This document shows, piece after piece, positions 1 to 8,389 of a stretch of 64,000 nucleotides of DNA. The notes under the pieces were generated by a model that made no database searches, was not told the DNA's origin, and was given only the letters and a program-made list of their open reading frames with translations. Location: the NCBI RefSeq assembly GCF_021484805.1, contig NZ_CP090557.1, positions 4,786,001 through 4,850,000 on the forward strand. Reading direction: 5' to 3'. How positions within the stretch are numbered: position 1 is the first letter of the stretch; every line of letters begins with the position of its first letter. The stretch is from Tellurirhabdus bombi (lineage in GTDB: Bacteria > Bacteroidota > Bacteroidia > Cytophagales > Spirosomataceae). The position numbers and the translations under genes are program-made.

Positions 1-843
1 CTTGACTACAACAAAATTTCGGAAGTGCCCATTATCGATGGCCGCTATTTTTCGCCGCAGGAAATCGATGCGGCCCGCAATGTAACGGTTATTGGTGCCG
101 ACATAGCCGATGGCTTATTTCCGAACCAAAGTGCGGTGGGTAAGGAATTTAAACTCAACGGCCTAAAATACATTGTCATTGGCGTTCAGGAACGAAAAGG
201 AGCTAGTTTGCTTAACTTTGGTGGCAATCCCGATAACAAATGCCTGATTCCCATCAGTGCTTTCGCCAAAATGTTTCATTCGGCTGGGTCGGGCATCGAT
301 ATTGCCATAAAAGGTTACCAGTGGGATGAGGGACTGGCTGAACTGGAGGGGGAAATTCGCGGACTGATGCGCACCCGCCGCGGCATTAAACCACTCGAAG
401 AAGACAACTTTGCCATTAACCGTCCTGATGCCGCGGCCCAGGCTATTTCGGGTCTTTTTGCCGTTCTGACCCTCGCAGGCTGGGTAATTGGTAGCTTTTC
501 CATTCTGGTCGGGGGCTTTGGCATTGCCAACATCATGTTTGTATCCGTGAAAGAACGGACGAACTTGATCGGTATTCAGAAATCGCTCGGCGCTAAAAAT
601 TACGTAATCCTGTTCCAGTTTCTCTTCGAAGCCATTTTCCTCAGTCTGATTGGAGGCGGTGTTGGGATCTTTCTGGTTTATTTGCTCTCGTTCATTAAAC
701 TGGGTAGTCTGGAAATCCTGCTGTTGCCGGGGAATGTCGCCTTAGGTTTAGGCGTAGCCAGCATTATTGGCATTGTATCGGGCATTCTCCCCGCGTTGGT
801 AGCTGCCCGCCTGGACCCTGTAATTGCCATTCGGTCAAAATAA
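1..843 (+). CDS. ABC transporter permease, MacB/FtsX family (3' part, truncated by window edge)
   Basis: The frame is open from base 1, so the start lies outside the window; the GTG at 25 is an internal codon. What remains is the end of the periplasmic MacB-type domain followed by an FtsX domain with three membrane segments, ending in a PALVAARLDPVIAIR tail typical of these permeases. The cytosolic loop KERTNLIGIQKSLGAK matches the FtsX coupling loop that contacts the ATPase. Such proteins act in the inner membrane with a separate ATP-binding subunit in lipoprotein release, macrolide/peptide efflux or cell-envelope signalling. The partner ATPase is not visible, so the substrate cannot be named. 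Confidence 0.9.
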   Translation, partial: LDYNKISEVPIIDGRYFSPQEIDAARNVTVIGADIADGLFPNQSAVGKEFKLNGLKYIVIGVQERKGASLLNFGGNPDNKCLIPISAFAKMFHSAGSGIDIAIKGYQWDEGLAELEGEIRGLMRTRRGIKPLEEDNFAINRPDAAAQAISGLFAVLTLAGWVIGSFSILVGGFGIANIMFVSVKERTNLIGIQKSLGAKNYVILFQFLFEAIFLSLIGGGVGIFLVYLLSFIKLGSLEILLLPGNVALGLGVASIIGIVSGILPALVAARLDPVIAIRSK

Positions 844-918
844 CAAAGTCGGAAGTAAGGAGTTTTTAAGGTATACCAGGCTGTTTTCGTGGTTCCTAGA
901 TTGTAATTAGGATTTCGA

Positions 919-947
919 TTGATAGCACAGAAAATTCCTTACTTTTT
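919..947 (+). promoter_or_regulatory. Candidate Bacteroidota-type promoter
   Basis: TTG at 919-921, an 18-base spacer, then TACTTTTT at 940-947. This fits the Bacteroidota pattern TTG-N17-23-TAnnTTTG except for the final base. It lies about 40 bases before the ATG at 990. Confidence 0.35.
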
Positions 948-989
948 TGTTCATTTGTGCCTTAGGGACACTTAACGATTCCACCGACA

Positions 990-1466
990 ATGCGCTTATT
1001 TACTATTTTGGCCATTTTTTTTCTGCTTGTTTTTGGCGTTTTTTATTACCTCACGGTCTGGAGTTACAGCGATGGAGAACGGGCCGGGACTGTCTCTACG
1101 TTTAGTCGGCGGGGCTACGTCTTTAAAACCTACGAGGGTGTTTTAAACGTAGGCGGTTTTTCGGGCGAAACTGGTTCCTTAACGCCGCAGTATTTCAGCT
1201 TTTCTGTAGAAGATGATTCGGTAGCTACCAAAATCAACGATGCCATTCGAACAGGCAAGCGCGTTACACTTCATTACGAGGAAAAACTGGTTCGCTTACC
1301 CTGGAATGGCGAAACTAAATATTTTGTTACCGAAGTTGAGTTAATTGATAATTCTTATGGAAATGGGAACGGTTTTCCAGGCCAGCAGTATCGACAACCC
1401 AGCCCACAGGCTGAGCCAAACATTGCTCCTGAGCCAACGCCGTTAGATACCGTAAACTCCCTGTAG
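990..1466 (+). CDS. Small membrane-anchored protein of unknown function
   Basis: 158 residues. An N-terminal hydrophobic helix (about residues 4-26) acts as anchor or uncleaved signal. A soluble domain with alternating beta-type sequence (about 30-125) follows, and then a proline/glutamine-rich tail (about 126-158). The protein probably sits with most of its mass in the periplasm. I recognise no catalytic motif. It is transcribed alone: a candidate promoter precedes it and a terminator-like hairpin follows directly. The function is unknown. Confidence 0.7.
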   Translation: MRLFTILAIFFLLVFGVFYYLTVWSYSDGERAGTVSTFSRRGYVFKTYEGVLNVGGFSGETGSLTPQYFSFSVEDDSVATKINDAIRTGKRVTLHYEEKLVRLPWNGETKYFVTEVELIDNSYGNGNGFPGQQYRQPSPQAEPNIAPEPTPLDTVNSL

Positions 1467-1488
1467 CTAACAAACTAAATTGCTCGTC

Positions 1489-1525
1489 AAGCCGTTGTAT
1501 CTTTTCCAGACTAACGGCTTTTTTT
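1489..1525 (+). terminator. Rho-independent terminator abutting the next start codon
   Basis: Arms AAGCCGTT (1489-1496) and AACGGCTT (1513-1520) are perfectly complementary and are followed by a T run through 1525. The next gene's ATG begins at 1526, directly after the T run. Confidence 0.7.
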
Positions 1526-2521
1526 ATGTCTACAGCGGTCAAGTCCAGCCGTATTTTTCCGGATAAAGTATTAACAGCCTCCCGCCTCTCGGGTGATGCA
1601 ACCGCTGATACGCTTATTGCAGCCATAGCCTCCGCGCAAGGCCGTGGAGGTGTAGCTGAATTCATGCGCTGGTTAGGAAATACCAAGGATTTATCTTTGG
1701 AACAACAGCCCCAACTTGTCGCTGAATTCATGCAGCAGCATAGCGTTCTTCCCCCCTGGGCCAACCGGCAGCAGATGGAGCGGGGCATGCGTTTTTTTGA
1801 GCGCCATGCCGCAGCAATTGGCCTTACACTGGGTTGTTATTCCCTGCCTTACTGCTATGCGGGTGCTGATGGTGCCCGCGTCTTATGGCTTTCCCAACGG
1901 ATTTACAACGATACGCAAAAACGGCTTGAAGAAACAGGTGAGTGGCTCTCGGCGGTTACCAAACGGCGAAACTGGGATAGTAATGTAGCCATTATTTATA
2001 CCCTAAAAGTGCGCTTGTTGCACGCTGCCGTACGTTGGTTTACCCTGCATAGCGGACAGTGGGACATGGACTGGGGTTATCCAATCAATCAGGAAGACAT
2101 GGCTGGCACGAATGGCGCATTCTCGTACATTGTTATCCGTGGCCTGCGCAAATCGGGTATTTCAACGACCGAGGAGGAAGAAGAAGCCTACCTGCATCAC
2201 CTCAATGTGGTTGGTTATTTTATGGGTGTTCAGGAAAATCTGTTGCCGCAGAACTTGCGGGAGGCTTTTCACCTGGATCGAGCCATCGCCCGGCGCAATT
2301 TCCAGGCTTCAGAACAGGGACAAGCCCTGACAAAATCGTTGTTGACCACCATTGAAAATCTTTCTCCGCCCGCCTTGCGGAACCTCCCGGCGGCTCAAAT
2401 GCGTTTCTTCCTCGGCGACGCGTTGGCCGACTTGCTCGGTATACCGGCTGTTCCGCTCGAAAAGCGGCTGGTTGGCTTGGCTAACTCGCTCCCATTTTTT
2501 TCGAAGTTACTCACTGTCTGA
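1526..2521 (+). CDS. MpaB/Lcp-like oxygenase family protein (DUF2236)
   Basis: 331 residues, alpha-helical. It carries the DUF2236 features: SGDATAD near the N-terminus (22-28), PPWAN (76-80), and VRLLHAAVR (162-170), whose His166 is the candidate haem ligand by analogy with latex-clearing protein. Characterised relatives (Lcp, MpaB) are haem-dependent oxygenases that cleave C=C bonds; the substrate here is unknown. The ATG at 1526 is the only start that keeps the conserved N-terminal GDxxAD segment with room upstream. It follows a terminator T run directly and has no visible ribosome binding site, so initiation may be unusual. Confidence 0.75.
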   Translation: MSTAVKSSRIFPDKVLTASRLSGDATADTLIAAIASAQGRGGVAEFMRWLGNTKDLSLEQQPQLVAEFMQQHSVLPPWANRQQMERGMRFFERHAAAIGLTLGCYSLPYCYAGADGARVLWLSQRIYNDTQKRLEETGEWLSAVTKRRNWDSNVAIIYTLKVRLLHAAVRWFTLHSGQWDMDWGYPINQEDMAGTNGAFSYIVIRGLRKSGISTTEEEEEAYLHHLNVVGYFMGVQENLLPQNLREAFHLDRAIARRNFQASEQGQALTKSLLTTIENLSPPALRNLPAAQMRFFLGDALADLLGIPAVPLEKRLVGLANSLPFFSKLLTV

Positions 2522-2567
2522 GGGATGTGGAGTCATATCACAGACTATCAGCCTTAATTTATAACCG

Positions 2568-3947
2568 TTGACTATTCTCCAACAAGAGCCCATTGCTGCG
2601 CTTGCTACCGCGCCGGGCATTGGTGCCATTGCCGTTATTCGTGTCTCGGGCGATAAAGCTATTGAGGTTACCAACCGAATTTTTCGCGGTAAAAATTTAC
2701 TTGAACAGCCTTCGCATACCGTTCATTTTGGTACAATTCGGGATACTGAGAATGTTATTATTGATGAAGTTTTAGTAGCTGTTTTCCGTAGTCCAGCTTC
2801 GTTTACCAAAGAAGATGTGGTCGAAATTTCGTGTCACGGCTCAGACTATATTATTCGGCAGATTCTGCGTTTGCTCCTGAAAGAAGGCGTTCGGATGGCC
2901 CAGCCGGGGGAATTTACGCAACGCGCCTTTTTGAATGGGCAGTTTGATTTGGTGCAGGCCGAAGCTGTTGCCGACCTGATTGCTGCCGATTCGGAAGCGA
3001 CGCACCGGACAGCCTTGACACAATTGCGGGGCGGTTTCTCGAAAAAACTAAAAGAGCTTCGTCAGCAACTCATTGATTTTGCGGCTCTTATTGAATTGGA
3101 GCTGGATTTCGGGGAAGAAGATGTTGAATTTGCCCGTCGTGACGACCTGCGCCGTTTGGTGCTGGCTATTCAACGCGTTTTACGGCCTTTGATTGACTCT
3201 TTTTCGGTTGGTAATGCCATCAAAAACGGGGTTCCAACCGTAATCGTTGGAAAGCCCAATGCGGGCAAATCAACGCTTTTGAATGCCTTACTTAACGAGG
3301 AGAAAGCTATCGTATCCAACATTCCGGGCACAACACGGGATTTAATTGAAGATGAGTTATTTATCGACGGAATCCGGTTCCGCTTTATTGATACAGCCGG
3401 CCTTCGGGAGGCCACCGATGCTATCGAAGCCATCGGGGTCGAACGGACTAAACAGCAACTTGCCAAAGCATCAATTGTTATCTATCTTTTCGATGCGGCA
3501 GAAATGGAACTGTCGGAGTTATCCGAGATTGAGCAAGACCTACAACAGAGGGCGGTTCCCTACCTGTTAGTTGCTAATAAAACCGATAAATTAGCTCAGG
3601 ATGAACTACATAACTGGCAGCTTCACTTTGGTGATCAGCTCGTTCCTATTCAAGCAAATACGGGCAAAAATATTCCTGAGATGACCCAGCAGCTGGTTCG
3701 TTTCGTTAAAACGAACGCCCAAACCAGCAGCAATACGGTGGTTACCAATATGCGTCATTTTGAGCACCTGAGTCAAACGGAAGCCGCACTCAGCCGCGTG
3801 CTTGATGGCCTTGACACGGACGTTAGCCCCGACTGGCTCGTCATGGATATCCGCGATGCCCTCCGGCATCTAGGCGAACTAACCGGCGAAATTACTACGG
3901 ATGATTTACTGGAAACAATTTTCAGTAGATTCTGTATTGGGAAGTAA
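2568..3947 (+). CDS. mnmE: tRNA uridine-5-carboxymethylaminomethyl modification GTPase MnmE
   Basis: 459 residues, the usual family length. With MnmG it installs the cmnm5 group on wobble U34 of certain tRNAs in the cytosol. The N-terminal folate-binding domain is followed by a helical domain holding the inserted G domain: P-loop GKPNAGKST (228-236), DTAGLRE (275-281) and NKTD. The C-terminus ends in the diagnostic FCIGK with the catalytic cysteine. The start is TTG at 2568, because the conserved N-terminal strand begins at once and the next Met is about residue 110. A clear terminator follows. Confidence 0.97.
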   Translation: MTILQQEPIAALATAPGIGAIAVIRVSGDKAIEVTNRIFRGKNLLEQPSHTVHFGTIRDTENVIIDEVLVAVFRSPASFTKEDVVEISCHGSDYIIRQILRLLLKEGVRMAQPGEFTQRAFLNGQFDLVQAEAVADLIAADSEATHRTALTQLRGGFSKKLKELRQQLIDFAALIELELDFGEEDVEFARRDDLRRLVLAIQRVLRPLIDSFSVGNAIKNGVPTVIVGKPNAGKSTLLNALLNEEKAIVSNIPGTTRDLIEDELFIDGIRFRFIDTAGLREATDAIEAIGVERTKQQLAKASIVIYLFDAAEMELSELSEIEQDLQQRAVPYLLVANKTDKLAQDELHNWQLHFGDQLVPIQANTGKNIPEMTQQLVRFVKTNAQTSSNTVVTNMRHFEHLSQTEAALSRVLDGLDTDVSPDWLVMDIRDALRHLGELTGEITTDDLLETIFSRFCIGK

Positions 3948-3990
3948 GTAATACAAACACATACACGCGACTGCTTAATAAATCGCTTTT

Positions 3991-4014
3991 AGGCCCTTAA
4001 AATGGGCCTTTTTT
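3991..4014 (+). terminator. mnmE rho-independent terminator
   Basis: AGGCCC (3991-3996) pairs with GGGCCT (4004-4009), followed by a T run. Confidence 0.8.
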
Positions 4015-4077
4015 GTTGCCCAAGACCTATTGCCGAGACAACTATTGAATACTACAAAGCCTACTAATTGACTCTCC

Positions 4078-4441
4078 TTATTCTTGTTGAGTCTTCACAG
4101 AACGGAATACAATCGGAATATTAAGATTGATGCTGCCAGAGGCAAAAGGGTGATAGCTATTCACATTAAATCGACCACTTAAAAAGACTCTGGCTTGCGA
4201 GTTTTTATAAAAAGGCTTGAAGTAAAAATCCGCTTGAAGAGGAATATTTAGAAGGTAGTGTTCAATATAATCGTACTTACCTTTCTGCGTAATGTTAGGA
4301 TCGCTAATTTGTAAATAGTTCACCCCTGCTGATAATTGAAGTTGATGAGGGTTATCCCGACTTAACAATCGATAACCAAGTCTGATTCCATAATATCGAT
4401 GTTCATACCGGCGGGAGAATATATTACTCCCTCACAATGCG
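4078..4441 (-). pseudogene. 3' remnant of an outer-membrane beta-barrel protein
   Basis: The minus-strand frame stays open from just after a TGA near 4435 to the stop at 4078. It encodes about 115 residues of alternating amphipathic strands with aromatic residues (for example YYGIRLGYRLL, LQLSAGVNYLQI, RVFLSGRFNV), typical of the last strands of a barrel porin. There is no ATG, no signal peptide and no upstream barrel; the first usable start is TTG at 4368, and its N-terminal codons overlap the 3' end of the lipoprotein gene. I read it as a truncated remnant. A short TTG-initiated protein (4078-4368) is possible but would lack an export signal. Confidence 0.45.
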
Positions 4442-4801
4442 CAACGCTGTAAATACAGAAACCTCAGGAAAAAACGAAGTTGCCCCGGGCGGGCTACATT
4501 CAGCCTTAAGCTGTCCAGTAATTCTAAATACGAACTTGGTTGTATCGATTTGCCCTGTTGCACCCATCACAGCCGTATCAGCTTTCCACGCCGGATCAAT
4601 CAGAGTTGTATCACAAAGCCGGAAAAACGTGCGAGAATTACCATGAGGGCCTATAAAATAGCCTCCGCCCAGATAGGCAACCTTTTCATTGACTAACTCC
4701 CGGTAGGGTTTCGCCTCACAACCACAACTGGGCGAGGTATCTTCTTTATGGCAGGCAATCAACAGGACAACTACAAGCGATAGTAGAGCGGAAAATTTCA
4801 T
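4424..4801 (-). CDS. Putative lipoprotein of unknown function
   Basis: 125 residues with a classic lipoprotein signal: a hydrophobic stretch ending in LLIAC, so Cys17 would be lipidated. The mature part contains a CGC motif (26-28) and several further cysteines, with beta-type sequence throughout. No family is recognised. It lies downstream of ygiQ on the same strand but is separated from it by about 195 bases with a long hairpin, so it is probably a separate unit. Its last codons overlap the frame of the barrel remnant. Confidence 0.7.
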   Translation of the reverse strand: MKFSALLSLVVVLLIACHKEDTSPSCGCEAKPYRELVNEKVAYLGGGYFIGPHGNSRTFFRLCDTTLIDPAWKADTAVMGATGQIDTTKFVFRITGQLKAECSPPGATSFFPEVSVFTALRIVRE

Positions 4802-4898
4802 GGGCTTAAGGCTTTAGCCCATATGATCCAGAAAAACAGAAAGGGGTTGCAAAGCACTTTCTCCAAACCAAAGCCCTAAACACTTAGAATTTAAGCGC

Positions 4899-4977
4899 GA
4901 AGTCTTAAGCACGGAGAGCTTTAGAGTACTTGTTCCCTATAGGAAGCTACTCTAAAATAATCAATGCTTAAGACTTC
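4899..4977 (-). other. Two-tier imperfect hairpin between ygiQ and the lipoprotein gene
   Basis: Outer arms 4899-4911 and 4965-4977 (GAAGTCTTAAGCA and its exact reverse complement, 13 bp) enclose inner arms 4920-4928 and 4948-4956 (TTTAGAGTA, 9 bp). There is no clean T run beyond it on either strand. It lies just past the ygiQ stop, so it may act as a 3' stabiliser or terminator. Confidence 0.5.
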
Positions 4978-4996
4978 TTAACTAACGTGCAGTATC

Positions 4997-6901
4997 CTAA
5001 AACTTATTTTTTTTATTGCCCGAATAGTTGTTCGAGAATTTAGGCTTGCCCCCTGTATGTTCTTTCTTTGAACTACCCAGCAACCGCTCCACTAAATCCG
5101 GGCGTTTGAGCTTGTTCAGTCGGTTCCGAATCCAGTCTTTGTGCTCGGACTTGTACCAGAAGAAATAGCGGTTTTGAGCCAGCTTTTCTTCCCGGGTTTT
5201 CGCTGTTTTAACTGGCTTCAGCGTATAAGGATGCACTCCCGAATAATAAATCACCTCGGCCACCGTCATCGGTGTAGGCGTAAAGTCCTGTACCTGTTCG
5301 AGTTGGAAGCCTAAGTCCTTGGTTTCGGCGGCCAGATTAGCCATGTCCTGCTCCTCGCAGCCGGGATGAGACGAAATGAAATACGGAATCAGCGGCTGCT
5401 TCAGGTTGTATTTCTCCTGGATCTGGTCGTACTTCTTTTTAAATAACTTGAAATACTTGAACGATGGCTTCCGCATAATCCGTAGCGTATCGTCCGACGT
5501 ATGCTCAGGCGCTACTTTCAACCGCCCCGACACGTGGCGCGTTGTGAGCTGTTCCATGTATTCGTCGTGGTTGCCGTCCTGGTTATTCTTGTTGAAGTCA
5601 TCCACCAGCAAGTCGTACCGAACTCCCGAACCTACAAACGCTTTTTTAATAGCAGGGTTGGCGTCCACTTTCCGGTACAGCTCTGTCAGCGGCTTATGCG
5701 AAGTATCCAGATTTGAGCAGATAACCGGATGAATACAGCTTGGGCTTTGACAACGGGCACAGATCGATTCGTCCTTTCCCTTCATTTTGTACATATTGGC
5801 CGACGGACCGCCCAAGTCGGAGATGTACCCTTTAAACTCCGGATGTTTCGTAATTTCGTCAACTTCTTTCAGTACTGATTCCTCGCTTCGTGACGCAATG
5901 AACTTGCCCTGGTGCGCCGAAATCGTACAGAAACTACAACCTCCAAAACAACCCCGGTGCATGTTGACCGAGAATTTGATCATATCGTAGGCCGGGATCG
6001 GACCACGTTTTTTGTATTTCGGGTGCGGCAACCGCGTGTACGGCAAATCAAACGATTTGTCAATTTCGGCTTCCTCCATCGTCTTGAACGGCGGATTAAT
6101 CACCAATACCTGATTACCTACATTTTGGGTAATCCGATTGGCTTGCCACTTATTTGACTCAACCTCAACGATTTTGAAGTTAGCCGCATATTTAATTTTA
6201 TCTTCCAGACAGACTTCATGGCTCGCCAGTTCAACTGTACTCCAGTTGTTGTAATCGCGCAATTCCGTACTGGCATCGTGCAGATAAGCCACTTGATTGA
6301 TGTTCCGCATGGACGAAAAAGGCACCCCTTTCCGCGCTAGCTTCAGGATCTCGCGCAAGGGCTGCTCGCCCATGCCGTATACCAGCATGTCGGCCTTAGC
6401 ATCCACCAGAATCGACGGCATCAACTGGTCTTTCCAGTAGTCGTAGTGCGTCACCCGGCGCAGCGAAGCTTCGATACCACCAAGCAAAACCGGCACATCG
6501 GGATACAGTTGTTTCAGGATATTGGTGTAAACAATTGTAGCGTAATCGGGCCGGAAGCCGGCTTCTCCACCCGGTGTATAGGAATCGTTGGAGCGCAGGC
6601 GTTTGTTGGCCGTGTAGTGATTCACCATTGAATCCATACAGCCCGCTGTCACACCAAAGAAATATTTCGGTTTACCAAATTTTTTGAAATCGCGCAGGTC
6701 ATCCTTCCAGTTGGGTTGAGCGATAATGGCCACGCGAAAGCCTTCACTTTCCATAATGCGACCAATCACGGCAGTTCCAAAAGCCGGGTGATCTACGTAG
6801 GCATCCCCCGACACCAGCACAACATCAACTTCATCCCAGCCTCTCTTCTCAACTTCTTTCATTGTTAGAGGCAACCAGTCGGTAAGGGGTCTTTCAATCA
6901 T
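4997..6901 (-). CDS. ygiQ: YgiQ-family radical SAM protein
   Basis: 634 residues, close to family length. It has the YgiQ N-terminal domain (starting with RPLTDWLPLT), then a radical SAM core with CFGGCSFC, where Cys318, Cys322 and Cys325 should ligate the 4Fe-4S cluster, and a lysine-rich C-terminal tail. Further cysteines in CARCQSPSCIHPVIC (central part) could bind a second metal centre. The exact reaction of YgiQ proteins is not established. It is cytosolic and monocistronic: about 180 bases separate it from the divergent DUF6371 gene. Confidence 0.93.
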   Translation of the reverse strand: MIERPLTDWLPLTMKEVEKRGWDEVDVVLVSGDAYVDHPAFGTAVIGRIMESEGFRVAIIAQPNWKDDLRDFKKFGKPKYFFGVTAGCMDSMVNHYTANKRLRSNDSYTPGGEAGFRPDYATIVYTNILKQLYPDVPVLLGGIEASLRRVTHYDYWKDQLMPSILVDAKADMLVYGMGEQPLREILKLARKGVPFSSMRNINQVAYLHDASTELRDYNNWSTVELASHEVCLEDKIKYAANFKIVEVESNKWQANRITQNVGNQVLVINPPFKTMEEAEIDKSFDLPYTRLPHPKYKKRGPIPAYDMIKFSVNMHRGCFGGCSFCTISAHQGKFIASRSEESVLKEVDEITKHPEFKGYISDLGGPSANMYKMKGKDESICARCQSPSCIHPVICSNLDTSHKPLTELYRKVDANPAIKKAFVGSGVRYDLLVDDFNKNNQDGNHDEYMEQLTTRHVSGRLKVAPEHTSDDTLRIMRKPSFKYFKLFKKKYDQIQEKYNLKQPLIPYFISSHPGCEEQDMANLAAETKDLGFQLEQVQDFTPTPMTVAEVIYYSGVHPYTLKPVKTAKTREEKLAQNRYFFWYKSEHKDWIRNRLNKLKRPDLVERLLGSSKKEHTGGKPKFSNNYSGNKKNKF

Positions 6902-7081
6902 GAGAAAGTAAATTGTCTTTCTGGTAAAACACCGAAATTACGAAATAATTCCTTCTTGTCACGAATCCACCGTTGATCTACGCTCCTCCTGGTTTACGAA
7001 CTATTTGTTAGCTAGCAGATCGCGCCTGTTGATAAGGTCTACTCAAAGAATAGCTAAAACAAATCCGTATCTTTACATGCT

Positions 7082-8290
7082 ATGACGGCTACTTCGTTTC
7101 GCTATCATTTACCAAAAAAGGCAATCAAATCGGATTGTCCGGACTGCGGCCCTAAACATCGCAAAACGTTAAGTCGGTACATTGATTCGCTGACGGGCGA
7201 GCCTTTGCCCGACATTTATGGACGCTGCGACCGCGAAAGTAACTGCGGCTATCACCTTAACCCGTACCACAAAGGGCCATCCGGTTTGTCTTATCACGAT
7301 GAGATGAAGAACCGGGAGCGCCAGGAACCAATTCCTAAAGACTGGTTCAGGACCGCCGCCCGCCAGAAGCACAACGGAGAAACGAAGCAGCGCATCATTA
7401 CCAACCTGATCCGACTTCAACACGCCACACCCGAACAAGCCGAACGGGTGGCCAATTTTCTCTTTGACGGGCCGGTGGCGTCTTCAAGTGGACCAACACC
7501 GCCTGCTGGACCAACCCCTGTTTTCACAATTCCTGACGAGTTGCTCAAGCAATCGCTAGGCCACTACGAACGCAATCAGTTTGCCATTTTACTACGGCGT
7601 CATTTCGGCACAAATGTCGCTGATGACTTATTGAAACGGTTCAACATTGGCACGTCCGGGCGTTGGCCGGGAGCCTGTGTTTTCTGGTATATTGACGAGC
7701 AAAACCGCATCCGGGGCGGGCAGATTAAACTGTTCGATGAGTTCTTCCATACCGTCAAATACGTCATCAGGAACGGTGAAAAACGAAGCCGTACCAGTTG
7801 GGTTCATTCGGCCTATGCCCGCCGACTCGACCAGCAGCAAACGCCTTATCCGGCCTGGTTGACGGCTTATCTGGATGAGCAGAACGATGTGCAGAAGTCA
7901 CCCTGTCTGTTTGGCTTGCCCCAGCTCGCAACCGCTCCGATAGACAAACCCGTAGCGATTGTGGAAGCTCCCAAAACAGCGGTAATCAGCACGCCTTATT
8001 TTCCTGATTTTATCTGGATGGCGGTAGGTGCTTTATCGTACCTGAATGCCGACCGCATGGCACCACTGCGAGGTCGCCGGATTGAATTGTTTCCCGACCT
8101 GTCTAAAGACCGCAGCGCCTTTGACCGCTGGAATCGCATCGCTGGCGAACTGCTAGGACATGGTTTTCAGATTACCGTTTCTACCTATCTGGAGGACAAC
8201 GCGACCCAGGACGAAAAAGCAGCCGGTTTAGACCTGGCCGATTTCCTGCTGGAACAATGGGAAGGCTACCCACCGGATTGGGAAGAATAA
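7082..8290 (+). CDS. DUF6371-type protein with zinc ribbon and TOPRIM-like domain
   Basis: 402 residues. The N-terminal zinc ribbon uses Cys19, Cys22, Cys49 and Cys55. A Pro/Ser-rich linker follows (about 131-148). The C-terminal half resembles a TOPRIM fold: VEAPKTA (294-300) takes the place of the catalytic-Glu strand and ELFPDL (335-340) that of the aspartate strand, ending in DLADFLL. The family resembles primase zinc-binding and TOPRIM parts and is common on Bacteroidota plasmids and integrative elements, so a role in element DNA replication is inferred. No mobilisation, integrase or repeat boundaries are seen nearby, so it may be a relic or a domesticated gene. Confidence 0.7.
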   Translation: MTATSFRYHLPKKAIKSDCPDCGPKHRKTLSRYIDSLTGEPLPDIYGRCDRESNCGYHLNPYHKGPSGLSYHDEMKNRERQEPIPKDWFRTAARQKHNGETKQRIITNLIRLQHATPEQAERVANFLFDGPVASSSGPTPPAGPTPVFTIPDELLKQSLGHYERNQFAILLRRHFGTNVADDLLKRFNIGTSGRWPGACVFWYIDEQNRIRGGQIKLFDEFFHTVKYVIRNGEKRSRTSWVHSAYARRLDQQQTPYPAWLTAYLDEQNDVQKSPCLFGLPQLATAPIDKPVAIVEAPKTAVISTPYFPDFIWMAVGALSYLNADRMAPLRGRRIELFPDLSKDRSAFDRWNRIAGELLGHGFQITVSTYLEDNATQDEKAAGLDLADFLLEQWEGYPPDWEE

Positions 8291-8329
8291 ATAAGTAGAA
8301 AATTACCAGTATTTAAAACGCCAAATTAG

Positions 8330-8363
8330 TTTGTAATAAAGTAGTCGTGCTGCTTTATTTTGG
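8330..8363 (+). promoter_or_regulatory. Candidate promoter of the aminoacyl-transferase gene
   Basis: TTTG at 8330-8333, a 22-base spacer, then TATTTTGG at 8356-8363, a near match to the Bacteroidota -33/-7 pattern. The ATG at 8390 is 26 bases further on. Confidence 0.45.
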
Positions 8364-8389
8364 ATTAAGACTATCGGCGCCTTATAAAG

